From contig NZ_CANLTR010000005.1 of assembly GCF_947494055.1 (NCBI RefSeq), positions 62,001 through 126,000 on the forward strand: a stretch of DNA of 64,000 nt, given 5' to 3'. The notes beneath the pieces were generated by a model, which did not search any database, was not told the origin of the DNA, and saw only the letters and a program-made list of their open reading frames with translations. The stretch comes from an uncultured Jannaschia sp. GTDB lineage: Bacteria; Pseudomonadota; Alphaproteobacteria; Rhodobacterales; Rhodobacteraceae. The first letter of the stretch is position 1, and every line of letters starts with the position of its first letter. Below, one piece after another: positions 21,332 through 30,102 of this stretch. Position numbers and translations under genes: made by a program.

Positions 21332-22867
21332 TTACTCCGCCGCGATATGCGACGGCGGGATCGCGATCGCCGCGTCGAACTTCTTGAGGATCGCCTCCGC
21401 CGCCTCGCGCCCGTCGCGGATGGCCCAGACCACGAGCGACGCGCCCCGCACGATGTCGCCGATGGCGTAGACGCCCTCGAGCGGGGTCTCGTGGGTGCGG
21501 AAATCGGACTTTATCGTGCCCCAGCGCGTGACCTCCAGTTCCGGCTTGGCCCACAGCGTCGGCAGCTCCTCCGGCTCGAAGCCCAGCGCCTTCACGACAA
21601 GATCGGCCTCCTCCACGTAGTCGCCGCCCTCGATCACCTCGGGCGATTGCCGCCCCGACGCGTCGGGCTCGCCCAGCCGCATGCGCTGCACGGTCACGCC
21701 GCTGATGATGCGGTGGACGTTGGCCACGGGCTCGGCCTCCTGCGCGATCCCGCCGGGGCCGACCGCCACGCCGCCCGCGATCGCGTCGCCCGCGCCGGCC
21801 TCGAAGCCCGCGGGCGCGGTCTGCCAGATAAACTCGACGCCCTCCTCCTCGGCATTGGCGACCTCGCGCTGGGAGCCGGGCATGTTGCTGCGATCCCGGC
21901 GATACAGGCACTTCACGCTCCTGGCGCCTTGCCGGATGGCGGTGCGCACGCAATCCATCGCCGTGTCGCCGCCGCCGATCACGACGACGCGCTTGTCCTT
22001 CGCGCTCAGCTCGCCGGAATCGAACTCCGGCACCGCGTCGCCGAAGCTCTTGCGGTTCGACGCGGTCAGGAAGTCGATGGCCCGCACGACCCCGTGCGCG
22101 TCGTGGTTCTCGTGGTCGTGCAGCTCGCGGGACTTGTAGACCCCGGTCGCGACGATCACCGCGTCGTGCTTCGCGTGGATCTCGTCGAAGGTGATGTCGT
22201 GGCCGACCTCGCAGTTCAGGCGGAACTCGACGCCCCCCTCCTCGAGCTGCTTGTTGCGGCGCATCACCACGTCCTTCTCGAGCTTGAAGCCCGGAATCCC
22301 GTAGGTCATCAGCCCGCCCGCGCGGTCGTAGCGGTCGTAAACCGTCACCTGCACGCCCGCACGGCGCAGGATGTCCGCGGCGGCCAGTCCCCCCGGCCCC
22401 GCGCCGATGATGCCCACGCTCTCCTCGCGCTCCTCGACCGGCACGATCCGTGGCACCCAGCCCTCCACGAAGGCGGTGTCGGTGATGTATTTCTCGACCG
22501 CGCCGATGGTGACGGTGCCATGGCCCGACTGCTCGATGACGCAATTGCCCTCGCAGAGCCGGTCCTGCGGACAGATCCGGCCGCAGATCTCGGGAAAGGT
22601 GTTCGTCGCCTGGCTGACGTCGTAGGCCTCCCGCAACCGCCCCTCCGCCACGAGGCGGAGCCAGTCGGGGATGTTGTTGTGCAGCGGGCAATGCGACTGG
22701 CAATACGGCACCCCGCATTGCGAGCATCGCCCGGCCTGCTCGGCGGCTCGCTCGGCCGCGAACTCGCGGTAGATCTCGCCGAAATCGACCCGCCGGTTCT
22801 CCGCCTCCCGCTTTTCCGGCGTCCGCCGCTCGACAGTCACGAACTTCAGCATGTTGCTATTCGCCAT
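21332..22867 (-). CDS. gltD: Glutamate synthase (NADPH) small subunit
   Basis: 511 residues. It supplies electrons from NADPH through FAD and two 4Fe-4S clusters to GltB. N-terminal cysteine motifs CSQCGVPYCQSHCP and CGRICPQDRLCEGNC are intact, as are the FAD site GIIGAGPGGLAAAD and the NADPH site VVVIGGGDTAMDC. ATG at 22867 behind the promoter region shared with uppP. In most genomes gltB and gltD are directly adjacent; here three genes intervene, so balanced expression would depend on the whole transcript, or on a further promoter in the gap at 21117-21331, where a cacagccgtaa direct repeat is visible. Confidence 0.97.
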   Translation of the reverse strand: MANSNMLKFVTVERRTPEKREAENRRVDFGEIYREFAAERAAEQAGRCSQCGVPYCQSHCPLHNNIPDWLRLVAEGRLREAYDVSQATNTFPEICGRICPQDRLCEGNCVIEQSGHGTVTIGAVEKYITDTAFVEGWVPRIVPVEEREESVGIIGAGPGGLAAADILRRAGVQVTVYDRYDRAGGLMTYGIPGFKLEKDVVMRRNKQLEEGGVEFRLNCEVGHDITFDEIHAKHDAVIVATGVYKSRELHDHENHDAHGVVRAIDFLTASNRKSFGDAVPEFDSGELSAKDKRVVVIGGGDTAMDCVRTAIRQGARSVKCLYRRDRSNMPGSQREVANAEEEGVEFIWQTAPAGFEAGAGDAIAGGVAVGPGGIAQEAEPVANVHRIISGVTVQRMRLGEPDASGRQSPEVIEGGDYVEEADLVVKALGFEPEELPTLWAKPELEVTRWGTIKSDFRTHETPLEGVYAIGDIVRGASLVVWAIRDGREAAEAILKKFDAAIAIPPSHIAAE

Positions 22868-22938
22868 AGAACCTCTCCCGAAGCGTTCTGAACCAACGCG
22901 TTAATTCATCTTCGACGGATTAAAAAGACAGCTTCATT

Positions 22939-23003
22939 GACCTAATTCAAGCATTCATCGTGGTCATATCGTCTCGGACCTTACAAAGGTCAATTATTAG
23001 GTC
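22939..23003. promoter_or_regulatory. Inverted repeats in the gltD-uppP divergent region
   Basis: The octamer GACCTAAT at 22939-22946 recurs in inverse as ATTAGGTC at 22996-23003. Between them, GACCTT-ACA-AAGGTC at 22977-22991 is a perfect 15-base palindrome with a three-base centre. All four half-sites share GACCT. The region is AT-rich relative to the genome and lies between divergent starts, which fits operators for one DNA-binding protein. The regulator is unknown. Confidence 0.55.
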
Positions 23004-23077
23004 CGATCCGGAACCATGAGGTGTCTTTAGTCTGTGATCCCCATGAGGCATTGAGCGACGAACTCAAGGTGACTCGC

Positions 23078-23878
23078 ATGGCTCTCTGGCAACTCCTCCT
23101 TCTCGCGCTCGTGCAGGGCGTGACCGAATTCCTGCCGATCTCCTCCTCGGGCCATCTCATTCTGCTACCCTCCCTGACCGGCATGGCGGATCAGGGCACG
23201 GCGCTTGACGTAGCGCTGCATTTCGGCACGCTCGGCGCGGTGATCCTCTACTTCCGGGACGAGGTTGCAAGGGCCCTGCGCGGATATGTCGGCCTCGCCA
23301 GACGTCAGTGGGGCCCGGACGAACGCCTCGCCGCCGGCCTCGCGGTCGCCACGGTCCCGGTCATCGTCGCCGGCCTGCTCCTCACGATCACGGGGATGAA
23401 CGACCTGCTTCGTTCGGTCGCGGTGATCGCCTGGGCCACGATCGGCTTCGGATTGCTGCTGTGGTGGTTCGACCGAAAGGGCGCCGAGATCAAGACGTTG
23501 TCCGACTGGTCGCTCGGTCAGGCGCTCCAGCTGGGACTCTGGCAGGCGGTGGCCCTCATTCCCGGCACCTCGCGCTCCGGCATCTGCATCACCGGCGCCC
23601 GCGCGATGGGCTACGATCGCGAGGAGGCCGCCCGAATCGCCATGCTCATGTCGATCCCGACGATCCTCGCATCCGCCGCCCTGCTCAGCCTCGATCTGGC
23701 GGGCGGCGACCACGCGGGGCAGCTTCGGGATGCGAGCATCGCGGCGGGCTTCGCCTTTCTGGCCGCGCTTGCCGCGCTCGCCCTGATGATGCGGCTACTC
23801 CGCTCGGTCAGCTTCCTGCCCTACGTGATCTATCGGATCGTCCTCGGGCTCGCCCTCCTCGGATACGTCTACCTCTAG
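23078..23878 (+). CDS. uppP: Undecaprenyl-diphosphatase
   Basis: 266 residues, mostly membrane segments. The BacA/UppP signature regions VTEFLPISSSGHLIL near the start and PGTSRSGICIT in the middle, which form the active site, are intact. It recycles the undecaprenyl carrier used in peptidoglycan and glycan synthesis. ATG chosen at 23078; a GTG at 23021 would add 19 non-family residues. Its last four bases overlap the convergent NDUFA9-like gene. Confidence 0.95.
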   Translation: MALWQLLLLALVQGVTEFLPISSSGHLILLPSLTGMADQGTALDVALHFGTLGAVILYFRDEVARALRGYVGLARRQWGPDERLAAGLAVATVPVIVAGLLLTITGMNDLLRSVAVIAWATIGFGLLLWWFDRKGAEIKTLSDWSLGQALQLGLWQAVALIPGTSRSGICITGARAMGYDREEAARIAMLMSIPTILASAALLSLDLAGGDHAGQLRDASIAAGFAFLAALAALALMMRLLRSVSFLPYVIYRIVLGLALLGYVYL

Positions 23879-24858
23879 GTGCGCAGGTTCTTCGCGCTGT
23901 CCTTGATCTCGGCGTATTGCCCGGATGGGCGGAAGCGCCAGAGATAGCCGGGCAGCACTGCACCCATCGTGGTCGGCACGATGCCGAACGCCTCGAAGCC
24001 CGGATGCTCGCCCGAGGCGACGTTGTCGCGGGCAAGGTTGCGGACCTGGTCGCGCGTCAGCAACCCGTTGTGGAACAGGCCGCCGGTGATCGTCTGCCCG
24101 AGGTCGAGCCCCCAGGCCATCGCCCGCGCGCCGAAGAACGGCACCGGCAGGATCAGGGCGCGGCGCCGGATCGTGCGGAGCATCCGATGCATCAGTTCGC
24201 GGAACGTCTCCGTGTCCGGCCCGCCCAGCTCGTAGACGCCGCCGTCGACTTTGCCCGCCAGCGCCGCCTCGACTGCCGCGGCGACGTCGTCGACATAGAC
24301 CGGCTGGAACCGCGTATTCGCGCCAACCACCGGTAGGACCGGCGCCCGGCGCGCCATGTTGGCGAAGCGGTTGAAGAACTCGTCCTCGGGTCCGAACACG
24401 ATGGAAGGGCGCAGGATCACGGCGTCGGGCAGGTGCTCCCGCACGCCGGCCTCGCCCCCGGCCTTGGTGCGGGCGTAGTCGCTATCGCTGTCGGCAGCGG
24501 CGCCGATCGCGCTGATCTGCACCATGCGCGCGATCCCGGCCTCCGCCGCGAGCCGGGCGATCCGCGCTGCCCCCTCGGACTGCACGGCGTCGAAGCCGTT
24601 GCGCCCCGACGGTGCGAGGATGCCGACGCAGTTGACCACCGCCGACGCCCCGGTCAGCGCCGCGGCCACGGAGGCGTCGTCGCGGATGTTGGCGAAGACC
24701 GGCTCCACCTGACCGACGCTGCCGTACATGCGGACGAAATGCGCTTCGTTCGGGCGTCGCGAGGCGACCCGGACGCGCCAGCCGGCCTTGGCCATCCGGC
24801 GCGCGACGTAGCGCCCGATGAAACCGGAACCGCCGAAGATGGTGACGAGCTTCTGCAT
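23875..24858 (-). CDS. Complex I NDUFA9-subunit-like NAD(P)-binding protein
   Basis: 327 residues, atypical SDR. The nucleotide site VTIFGGSGFIGRYVARRM begins the protein; INGxxx-like segment FQPVYVDDVAAAV and the C-terminal GYLWRFRPSGQYAEI end are typical of alphaproteobacterial NDUFA9-like proteins. The family links to respiratory complex I or to ubiquinone synthesis. It lies between uppP (convergent, 4-nt overlap) and the tRNA-Leu gene, a neighbourhood typical of Rhodobacterales. Confidence 0.88.
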   Translation of the reverse strand: MQKLVTIFGGSGFIGRYVARRMAKAGWRVRVASRRPNEAHFVRMYGSVGQVEPVFANIRDDASVAAALTGASAVVNCVGILAPSGRNGFDAVQSEGAARIARLAAEAGIARMVQISAIGAAADSDSDYARTKAGGEAGVREHLPDAVILRPSIVFGPEDEFFNRFANMARRAPVLPVVGANTRFQPVYVDDVAAAVEAALAGKVDGGVYELGGPDTETFRELMHRMLRTIRRRALILPVPFFGARAMAWGLDLGQTITGGLFHNGLLTRDQVRNLARDNVASGEHPGFEAFGIVPTTMGAVLPGYLWRFRPSGQYAEIKDSAKNLRT

Positions 24859-24946
24859 GGGTCGCGTTCCTCCGGGGATCGTGTCGCTTCCGGATACCGC
24901 CGGCGGCCCCGCCCGGCAAGGGCGCGGGTTTTCGCGATCACGCCGA

Positions 24947-24975
24947 TTGACACCGCATTTCGATGCGGCTACGCA
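24947..24975 (+). promoter_or_regulatory. Promoter of tRNA-Leu with palindromic spacer
   Basis: A perfect -35 TTGACA (24947-24952) is followed after 17 bases by TACGCA (24970-24975), 15 bases before the tRNA. The spacer carries CCGCAT-TTCG-ATGCGG (24953-24968), a perfect palindrome with a TTCG centre. Confidence 0.65.
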
Positions 24976-24990
24976 CCGCCCACCGTGGAT

Positions 24991-25077
<87 letters not shown>

Positions 25078-25103
25078 CGGTCTACCCTCAGGGACAATGC
25101 AGG

Positions 25104-25925
25104 TCAGGACAGCCGGTACGCCCGGGTGACCGTTTTCTGCGAGATCGTGTCCCAGGCATCGGCATCGCCCACCAGATCCCGCGCAATTGCGAGCCAGGTC
25201 CCATAATCGCAGGCCAGCGTCGCCACCGGCCAGTCGCTGCCCCAGAGCAGCCGGTCGGGTCCGAATATCTCGATCAGGTGCGCGACGTAGGGCGCCAGAT
25301 CGCCCGGCGTCCACTCCTCTCCGGCTTCCGTCACCAGACCGGACAGCTTGCAGAAGGCCGGCGTCTCGCGCGCGAGGCGCGTCATGTCGCCGGCCCATTC
25401 GTCGAACGCCCCCTCGGCGATCCGCGGCTTGGCCCCGTGGTCGATCACAACCCGCAGGTCCGGATGCCGCGCGATCAACGTCTCGAGCCGTCCCAGATGG
25501 CATGGAAAGACCAGCGCATCGAAGGTCAGGTCCTGCGCGACCATCGCCGCGAAGGCAGGGGCGAGGTCCGGGCGCAGCATCCAGTCGTCGTCGGCGATGT
25601 CCTGGATCATCGGCCGGAGCCCGACGAGCTTCGGATCGGCCGCGAACCGCGCGATCTCCGCCGGCGCGTCAGGACCCTCGAAATCGACCCAGCCCACGAC
25701 GCCGCGCACGAACGCCTCCCGCCCGGCGATGTCGAGGAGGAACGCGGTCTCCGCCGTGCTCGGCGCGGCCTGCACGAGAATCGTGCCCCCGACCCCGTTC
25801 GCGCCCATCAGCGGCCGCAGATCCCCGGGTCCGAAATCGCGGTAGATCGGCCCCGCCTCCGGCGTGAGCCAGCCGTAATCGCCGCGGTCGAGCCGCCAGA
25901 AATGCTGGTGCGCGTCGACGATCAC
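25104..25925 (-). CDS. Amidohydrolase-2 family lactonase (L-fuconolactonase-like)
   Basis: 273 residues. Metal-binding motifs of the amidohydrolase-2 family are intact: VDAHQHFW at the start, VIDHGAKP in the middle and LLWGSDWP near the end. Members hydrolyse sugar lactones (L-fucono-1,5-lactone, L-rhamnono-lactone) or pyrone dicarboxylates. The GTG start at 25925 overlaps the FucU-like gene by four bases, and an aldo/keto reductase lies immediately upstream, so aldonolactone cleavage after aldose oxidation is the likely role. The exact sugar is not settled by sequence. Confidence 0.85.
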   Translation of the reverse strand: MIVDAHQHFWRLDRGDYGWLTPEAGPIYRDFGPGDLRPLMGANGVGGTILVQAAPSTAETAFLLDIAGREAFVRGVVGWVDFEGPDAPAEIARFAADPKLVGLRPMIQDIADDDWMLRPDLAPAFAAMVAQDLTFDALVFPCHLGRLETLIARHPDLRVVIDHGAKPRIAEGAFDEWAGDMTRLARETPAFCKLSGLVTEAGEEWTPGDLAPYVAHLIEIFGPDRLLWGSDWPVATLACDYGTWLAIARDLVGDADAWDTISQKTVTRAYRLS

Positions 25926-26353
25926 GGCGCGATCACACCCTTCTTCAGGATGATGTTTCCGTAGAGCCGCGTCTCCCCGGTCTGCACGATGGCGAAGGCG
26001 CCGCGCGCCCGCTCGTAGAAGGCGAACCGTTCCAGGGAGGCGAGCGTCACGGGCCGGTCGGCGCGGCGGTTCACCAGGTCCTGGAACGCAGCCACGACCT
26101 CCGGCACGGCGTCGGGGTCGTCCACGACCTGCATCACGCAGGCCGGGTCGGGCACGAACGTGTCGAGCGGCATCACGGTCAGCACGGCGTCGAGCACGTC
26201 GGTCGCGGCGATCCCGTCGAGCCGGTGGCACCGCGCGCCCATCGCCTCGGCCGGGAAATTCGCGTCGGCGAGGACGATGTCGTCGCCGTGGCCCATCGCG
26301 CGCAGGGTCCAGAGCAGGTCCGGCGAAAGGATCGGCGGGATGTCACGCAGCAT
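25922..26353 (-). CDS. fucU: FucU/RbsD-family sugar mutarotase
   Basis: 143 residues. The RbsD/FucU signature GHGDDIVLADANFP, with the catalytic His and Asp, and the late YGNIILKKGV end are present. The length and the RLYGNIILKKG ending fit FucU (L-fucose mutarotase) better than RbsD (D-ribose pyranase). It interconverts the anomers of a free sugar, feeding the dehydrogenase with the right one. ATG at 26353 overlaps the aldo/keto reductase gene by 11 bases. The symbol is an assignment by family resemblance. Confidence 0.85.
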   Translation of the reverse strand: MLRDIPPILSPDLLWTLRAMGHGDDIVLADANFPAEAMGARCHRLDGIAATDVLDAVLTVMPLDTFVPDPACVMQVVDDPDAVPEVVAAFQDLVNRRADRPVTLASLERFAFYERARGAFAIVQTGETRLYGNIILKKGVIAP

Positions 26354-27392
26354 GGGACACCTCCCCCGGCACCGGCGCATCGGGCCGGATCAGCCCCTCG
26401 CCCCGCAGGTCGGACCAGAGCGCATCGGGCACGACGGTCTCGAACACGTCGACGTTGGCGGCCATTTCGGCGGCGTTCGCAGCACCCGGAATGACGGACT
26501 TCACCGCCGGATGCGCGAGCGGGAATTGCAGCGCGGCGGCGATGAGCGGCGTATCGTGCGCGGCACAGACCGCTTCCAGCCGGCGCACGCGCTCCAAGAT
26601 CTCGGGTGGAGCGGGCGCGTAATCGTAGCGCGCGCCTTCCACAGCGCCGGTGGCGAGGATGCCAGAATTGTAGGGCCCGCCGAGGACGATGCCGACGTCG
26701 CGCGCCACACAGAGCGGCAGGAGGCTCTCCAGCGGCTCCTGTTCCAGCAGCGTGTAGCGCCCGGCGAGAAGGAAACCGTCGAAATCGGCCTCGCCCAGCA
26801 GACGCTCGCAGATCGGCCAGGTGTTCACCCCGGCCCCGATCGCGCCGACCGATCCGTTCCTGCGAAGCTCGTCCAGCGCGGCATAGCCGCCACCGGCGAA
26901 GAGTTGGCGCAGCTTGGCCTCGCTTTCCGCCGCGCCGTGGGTGCCGGCGTCGATGTCGTGGACGTAGAGGATGTCGAACCGCTCGGTGCCGAGCCGCGCG
27001 ACGCTCGCCTCGTAGCTCCGCATCACGCCGTCATGGGTGTAGTCGAAGACGATGCGCTTCTGCGGCACGTCCACGAAGGCCTCCGGCGTCACCTCCCCGG
27101 GCGCGCAATCCTCGAGCAGGCGGCCGACCTTGGTGGAGAGCGTCAGCTCGTCCCGTCCGAACCGGGTCAGCGCCTCCGCCATTCGCATCTCCGACCGGCC
27201 GAGCCCGTATTGCGGCGCCGTGTCGAAATACCGAATCCCGGCCTCCCACGCCGCGTTGAGCGCGTCCTGCGCGTCGGCGTCGCTGACGCCGCGGTAGAGG
27301 TTGCCCAGCGGCGCGGCGCCGAACCCCATCCGGGTCAGCCGCACCGGCCGGGCGCTCCGGTCGTTCAGAAGCTCCGTATCGTCCACCCGCAT
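26343..27392 (-). CDS. Aldo/keto reductase (L-fucose / D-threo-aldose dehydrogenase-like)
   Basis: 349 residues, TIM-barrel aldo/keto reductase. The start GFGAAPLGNLYRG, the catalytic Tyr in FDTAPQYGLGRSE, Lys in LSTKVGR and His in ILYVHDID are all in place. This subgroup, with GLGRSE and long loop insertions, includes D-threo-aldose 1-dehydrogenase and L-fucose dehydrogenase, which oxidise C1 of an aldose to the lactone. Co-transcription with a mutarotase and a lactonase supports that function. It faces a ribose-type ABC transporter across 150 bases. Confidence 0.87.
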   Translation of the reverse strand: MRVDDTELLNDRSARPVRLTRMGFGAAPLGNLYRGVSDADAQDALNAAWEAGIRYFDTAPQYGLGRSEMRMAEALTRFGRDELTLSTKVGRLLEDCAPGEVTPEAFVDVPQKRIVFDYTHDGVMRSYEASVARLGTERFDILYVHDIDAGTHGAAESEAKLRQLFAGGGYAALDELRRNGSVGAIGAGVNTWPICERLLGEADFDGFLLAGRYTLLEQEPLESLLPLCVARDVGIVLGGPYNSGILATGAVEGARYDYAPAPPEILERVRRLEAVCAAHDTPLIAAALQFPLAHPAVKSVIPGAANAAEMAANVDVFETVVPDALWSDLRGEGLIRPDAPVPGEVSHAA

Positions 27393-27542
27393 TGCGTCCC
27401 CCCAAGTCCTTCCCCCGATGCCTAGCGCGCCCGCTTCTATGCAGCCAGAGGCACGAGGACCCTTGGCACGGGCATCCGGGAATGGTTGCATGGCACGGCG
27501 CTGCGAAATGCGGCGCCTGAGGGTTTGGGAGGGCCGTCGCGC

Positions 27543-29066
27543 GTGGAATATCTCGTCGAGATGCGGGGGATCGAGAAGCGGTTTCCCGGCGTGCACGCGC
27601 TCCGCGACGTGCGCTTCGACCTGCGCCCGGGCGAGGTGCACGCCCTGATGGGCGAGAACGGCGCCGGCAAGTCCACGCTGATGAAGATCATGGCCGGCAT
27701 CTACGCCCGCGACGGCGGCGAGATGTTCGTGAACGGCCGGCCCGCCGCCCCCGACAGCCCGCGCGCGGCGCAGGGGCTCGGCATCGGCATCATCCATCAG
27801 GAGCTGAGCCTGATGAATGACCTGACCGCGGCGCAGAACGTGCTGATCGGGCGGGAGCCGCGGCGCCGGTTCGGCCGGCTCGACGAGGCGGAGTTGAACC
27901 GACGGACCGCCGCCATCTTCGCCGACCTGCATCTCGACTTGGACCCCCGCGCCCGCGTCGGCGGCCAGACCATTGCGCGCCAGCAGCTCATCGAGATCGC
28001 CAAGGCGCTGTCCTACGACCCGCGCGTCCTTGTCATGGACGAGCCGACCGCGGCGCTGAACGACGCGGAGATCGCGGAGCTGTTCCGGGTGATCCGCAAG
28101 CTCCGCGCGGACGGCGTGGGGATCGTCTATATCAGCCACCGGATGGACGAGATCAAGCGCATCGCCGACCGCGTCACCGTCCTGCGCGACGGCGCCTATA
28201 TCGACACGCTCGACGCCGCCGACACGCCGCTCGCGCGGATCATCCAGCTCATGGTCGGGCGCGAGGTCGGCCAGGCCGCGCCCGAGATCCCCGACGTCGC
28301 GGGCAATCCGGTGGCGCTTGAGGTACGCGGGCTCCGCCGCGGGACGGAGATCCGCGATGTCAGCTTCGCGGTCCGTAAAGGCGAGATCCTCGGCTTCGCG
28401 GGCCTGATGGGCGCGGGCCGGACGGAGGTCGCGCGCATGATCTTCGGCGCCGACCGGCGCGACGCGGGCGAGATCGCGGTGGCCGGCCGCCCCGTCGACA
28501 TCCGCAGCCCGCACGACGCCGTGCGGGCCGGGATCGGCTACCTCTCGGAGGACCGCAAGCATTTCGGCCTCGCCCTCGACATGAGCGTGCGCGCCAACAT
28601 CGCGATGGCGAACATGACGCGCTTCACCGGCCCCGCCGGCATGCTGGACGAGGCGGGGATGAAGCGGGTCGCGGAGGATTACATCGCCCGCCTCGGCATC
28701 CGCACGCCGTCCGACATGCAGGACGTGCGGCTCCTGTCGGGCGGCAACCAGCAGAAGGTCGTGATCGCCAAGTGGCTGCTGCGCGACTGCGACGTGCTGA
28801 TCTTCGACGAGCCGACGCGCGGCATCGACATCGGAGCGAAATCCGAGATCTACATGCTGCTCGAGGAGCTGGCCGCGCAGGGCCGGGCGATCGTCGTGAT
28901 CTCCTCCGAACTGCCCGAGGTGATGCGGCTCAGCCACCGGATCGCGGTGATGTGCGAAGGTCGGCTGACCGGCATCCTGCCCGGCGGGGCCGAGACCACG
29001 CAGGAGCAGATCATGGAACTGGCGACGCGGCGCGACGACGCGGCGGCCGCGAAGGAGATGGCATGA
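27543..29066 (+). CDS. Sugar ABC transporter ATP-binding protein (RbsA type)
   Basis: 507 residues with two ATPase domains in tandem. The first has Walker [10 protein letters not shown] and VMDEPTAAL; the second has degenerate Walker [10 protein letters not shown] with the LLSGGNQQK signature and [10 protein letters not shown], as in RbsA/XylG/MglA. GTG at 27543 was chosen because a gggagg site sits eight bases upstream; an ATG at 27486 would add 19 residues without resemblance. The stop overlaps the permease start as ATGA. It energises uptake of a pentose or deoxyhexose. Confidence 0.92.
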   Translation: MEYLVEMRGIEKRFPGVHALRDVRFDLRPGEVHALMGENGAGKSTLMKIMAGIYARDGGEMFVNGRPAAPDSPRAAQGLGIGIIHQELSLMNDLTAAQNVLIGREPRRRFGRLDEAELNRRTAAIFADLHLDLDPRARVGGQTIARQQLIEIAKALSYDPRVLVMDEPTAALNDAEIAELFRVIRKLRADGVGIVYISHRMDEIKRIADRVTVLRDGAYIDTLDAADTPLARIIQLMVGREVGQAAPEIPDVAGNPVALEVRGLRRGTEIRDVSFAVRKGEILGFAGLMGAGRTEVARMIFGADRRDAGEIAVAGRPVDIRSPHDAVRAGIGYLSEDRKHFGLALDMSVRANIAMANMTRFTGPAGMLDEAGMKRVAEDYIARLGIRTPSDMQDVRLLSGGNQQKVVIAKWLLRDCDVLIFDEPTRGIDIGAKSEIYMLLEELAAQGRAIVVISSELPEVMRLSHRIAVMCEGRLTGILPGGAETTQEQIMELATRRDDAAAAKEMA

Positions 29067-30070
29067 CCACGACGACGACCACCCCGCCGCGCTCGGCCCT
29101 CGCCCGACTGGTGTCGAGCGGGGCGCACCAGCGGCTCTTGGCCTTCGCCAGCCTCGTCGTCTTGCTGATCGGCTTCTCGCTGGCCTCGCCGAACTTCATG
29201 CAGACGTCGAACATGATCGCGATCCTGCAGGCGACCTCGGTCAACGGGGTGCTGGCCGTCGCGGTGACGCTCGTCATCATCACCGGGGGCATCGACCTGT
29301 CGGTCGGCACGATGATGACCTTCTGCGCGGTGATCACCGGGGTCGTGCTGACCTATGCCGGGATGCCGCTCCTCCTCGGCGTCGTCGCGGCGATCGCGAC
29401 GGGGGCGCTCTGCGGGCTCTGCTCGGGGACCTTCGTGGCAAAGATGAAGATACCGCCCTTCATCGCCACGCTCGGCATGATGCTGATCCTGCGCGGCCTG
29501 AGCCTCGTGATCTCGGGGACGCGGCCGATCTACTTCAACGACACGCCCGGCTTCTCGGAGATCTCGCGCGGCTCGGTCATCGGCGCCGCGATCCCAGCCC
29601 TGCCGATCCCGAACGGCGTGCTGATCCTGTTCCTCGTCGCCGCGGCCGCCGCCTGGGTGCTCGGGCGCACGGTGCTCGGCCGTTACACCTTCGCGCTCGG
29701 CTCCAACGAGGAGGCGGTTCGGCTGTCGGGGGTGAACACCGACCGCTGGAAGATCGCGATCTATGCGCTCTCCGGCGCCATCGTCGGCATCGCCGGCCTG
29801 CTCATCGCCTCGCGGCTGAACTCGGCGCAGCCCGCCCTCGGCCTCGGCTACGAGCTCGAGGCCATCGCCGCAGTGGTGATCGGCGGCACCTCGCTCTCGG
29901 GCGGACGCGGCTCGATCCTCGGCTCGCTGATCGGCGCGCTGATCATGGCGGTGCTGACGAACGGCCTGCGCGTCCTGTCGGTGGCGCAGGAATGGCAGAC
30001 GGTCGTCACCGGGGCGATCATCATCGTCGCGGTCTACGCCGACATGATGCGCCGCCGACGGGCGACCTGA
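29063..30070 (+). CDS. Sugar ABC transporter permease (RbsC type)
   Basis: 335 residues, with about nine to ten membrane segments. The conserved [12 protein letters not shown] segment, the coupling region [19 protein letters not shown] and the [26 protein letters not shown] C-terminal motif are those of the RbsC/BPD_transp_2 family. Translation is coupled to the ATPase gene by a four-base overlap. The start after a Thr-rich stretch ([11 protein letters not shown]) is directly behind a gaaggag ribosome binding site. Confidence 0.92.
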   Translation: MTTTTTTPPRSALARLVSSGAHQRLLAFASLVVLLIGFSLASPNFMQTSNMIAILQATSVNGVLAVAVTLVIITGGIDLSVGTMMTFCAVITGVVLTYAGMPLLLGVVAAIATGALCGLCSGTFVAKMKIPPFIATLGMMLILRGLSLVISGTRPIYFNDTPGFSEISRGSVIGAAIPALPIPNGVLILFLVAAAAAWVLGRTVLGRYTFALGSNEEAVRLSGVNTDRWKIAIYALSGAIVGIAGLLIASRLNSAQPALGLGYELEAIAAVVIGGTSLSGGRGSILGSLIGALIMAVLTNGLRVLSVAQEWQTVVTGAIIIVAVYADMMRRRRAT

Positions 30071-30102
30071 CACGACCACGACAACCAAGGGAGGAAACCA
30101 TC

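Noticed and set aside
24859..24946. Possible small ORF between the NDUFA9-like gene and tRNA-Leu
   Set aside because: The frames are short, run into the tRNA and lack a start signal.
27486..27542. Upstream ATG for the RbsA-type ATPase
   Set aside because: The additional 19 residues do not resemble the family and the gggagg site is placed for GTG at 27543.
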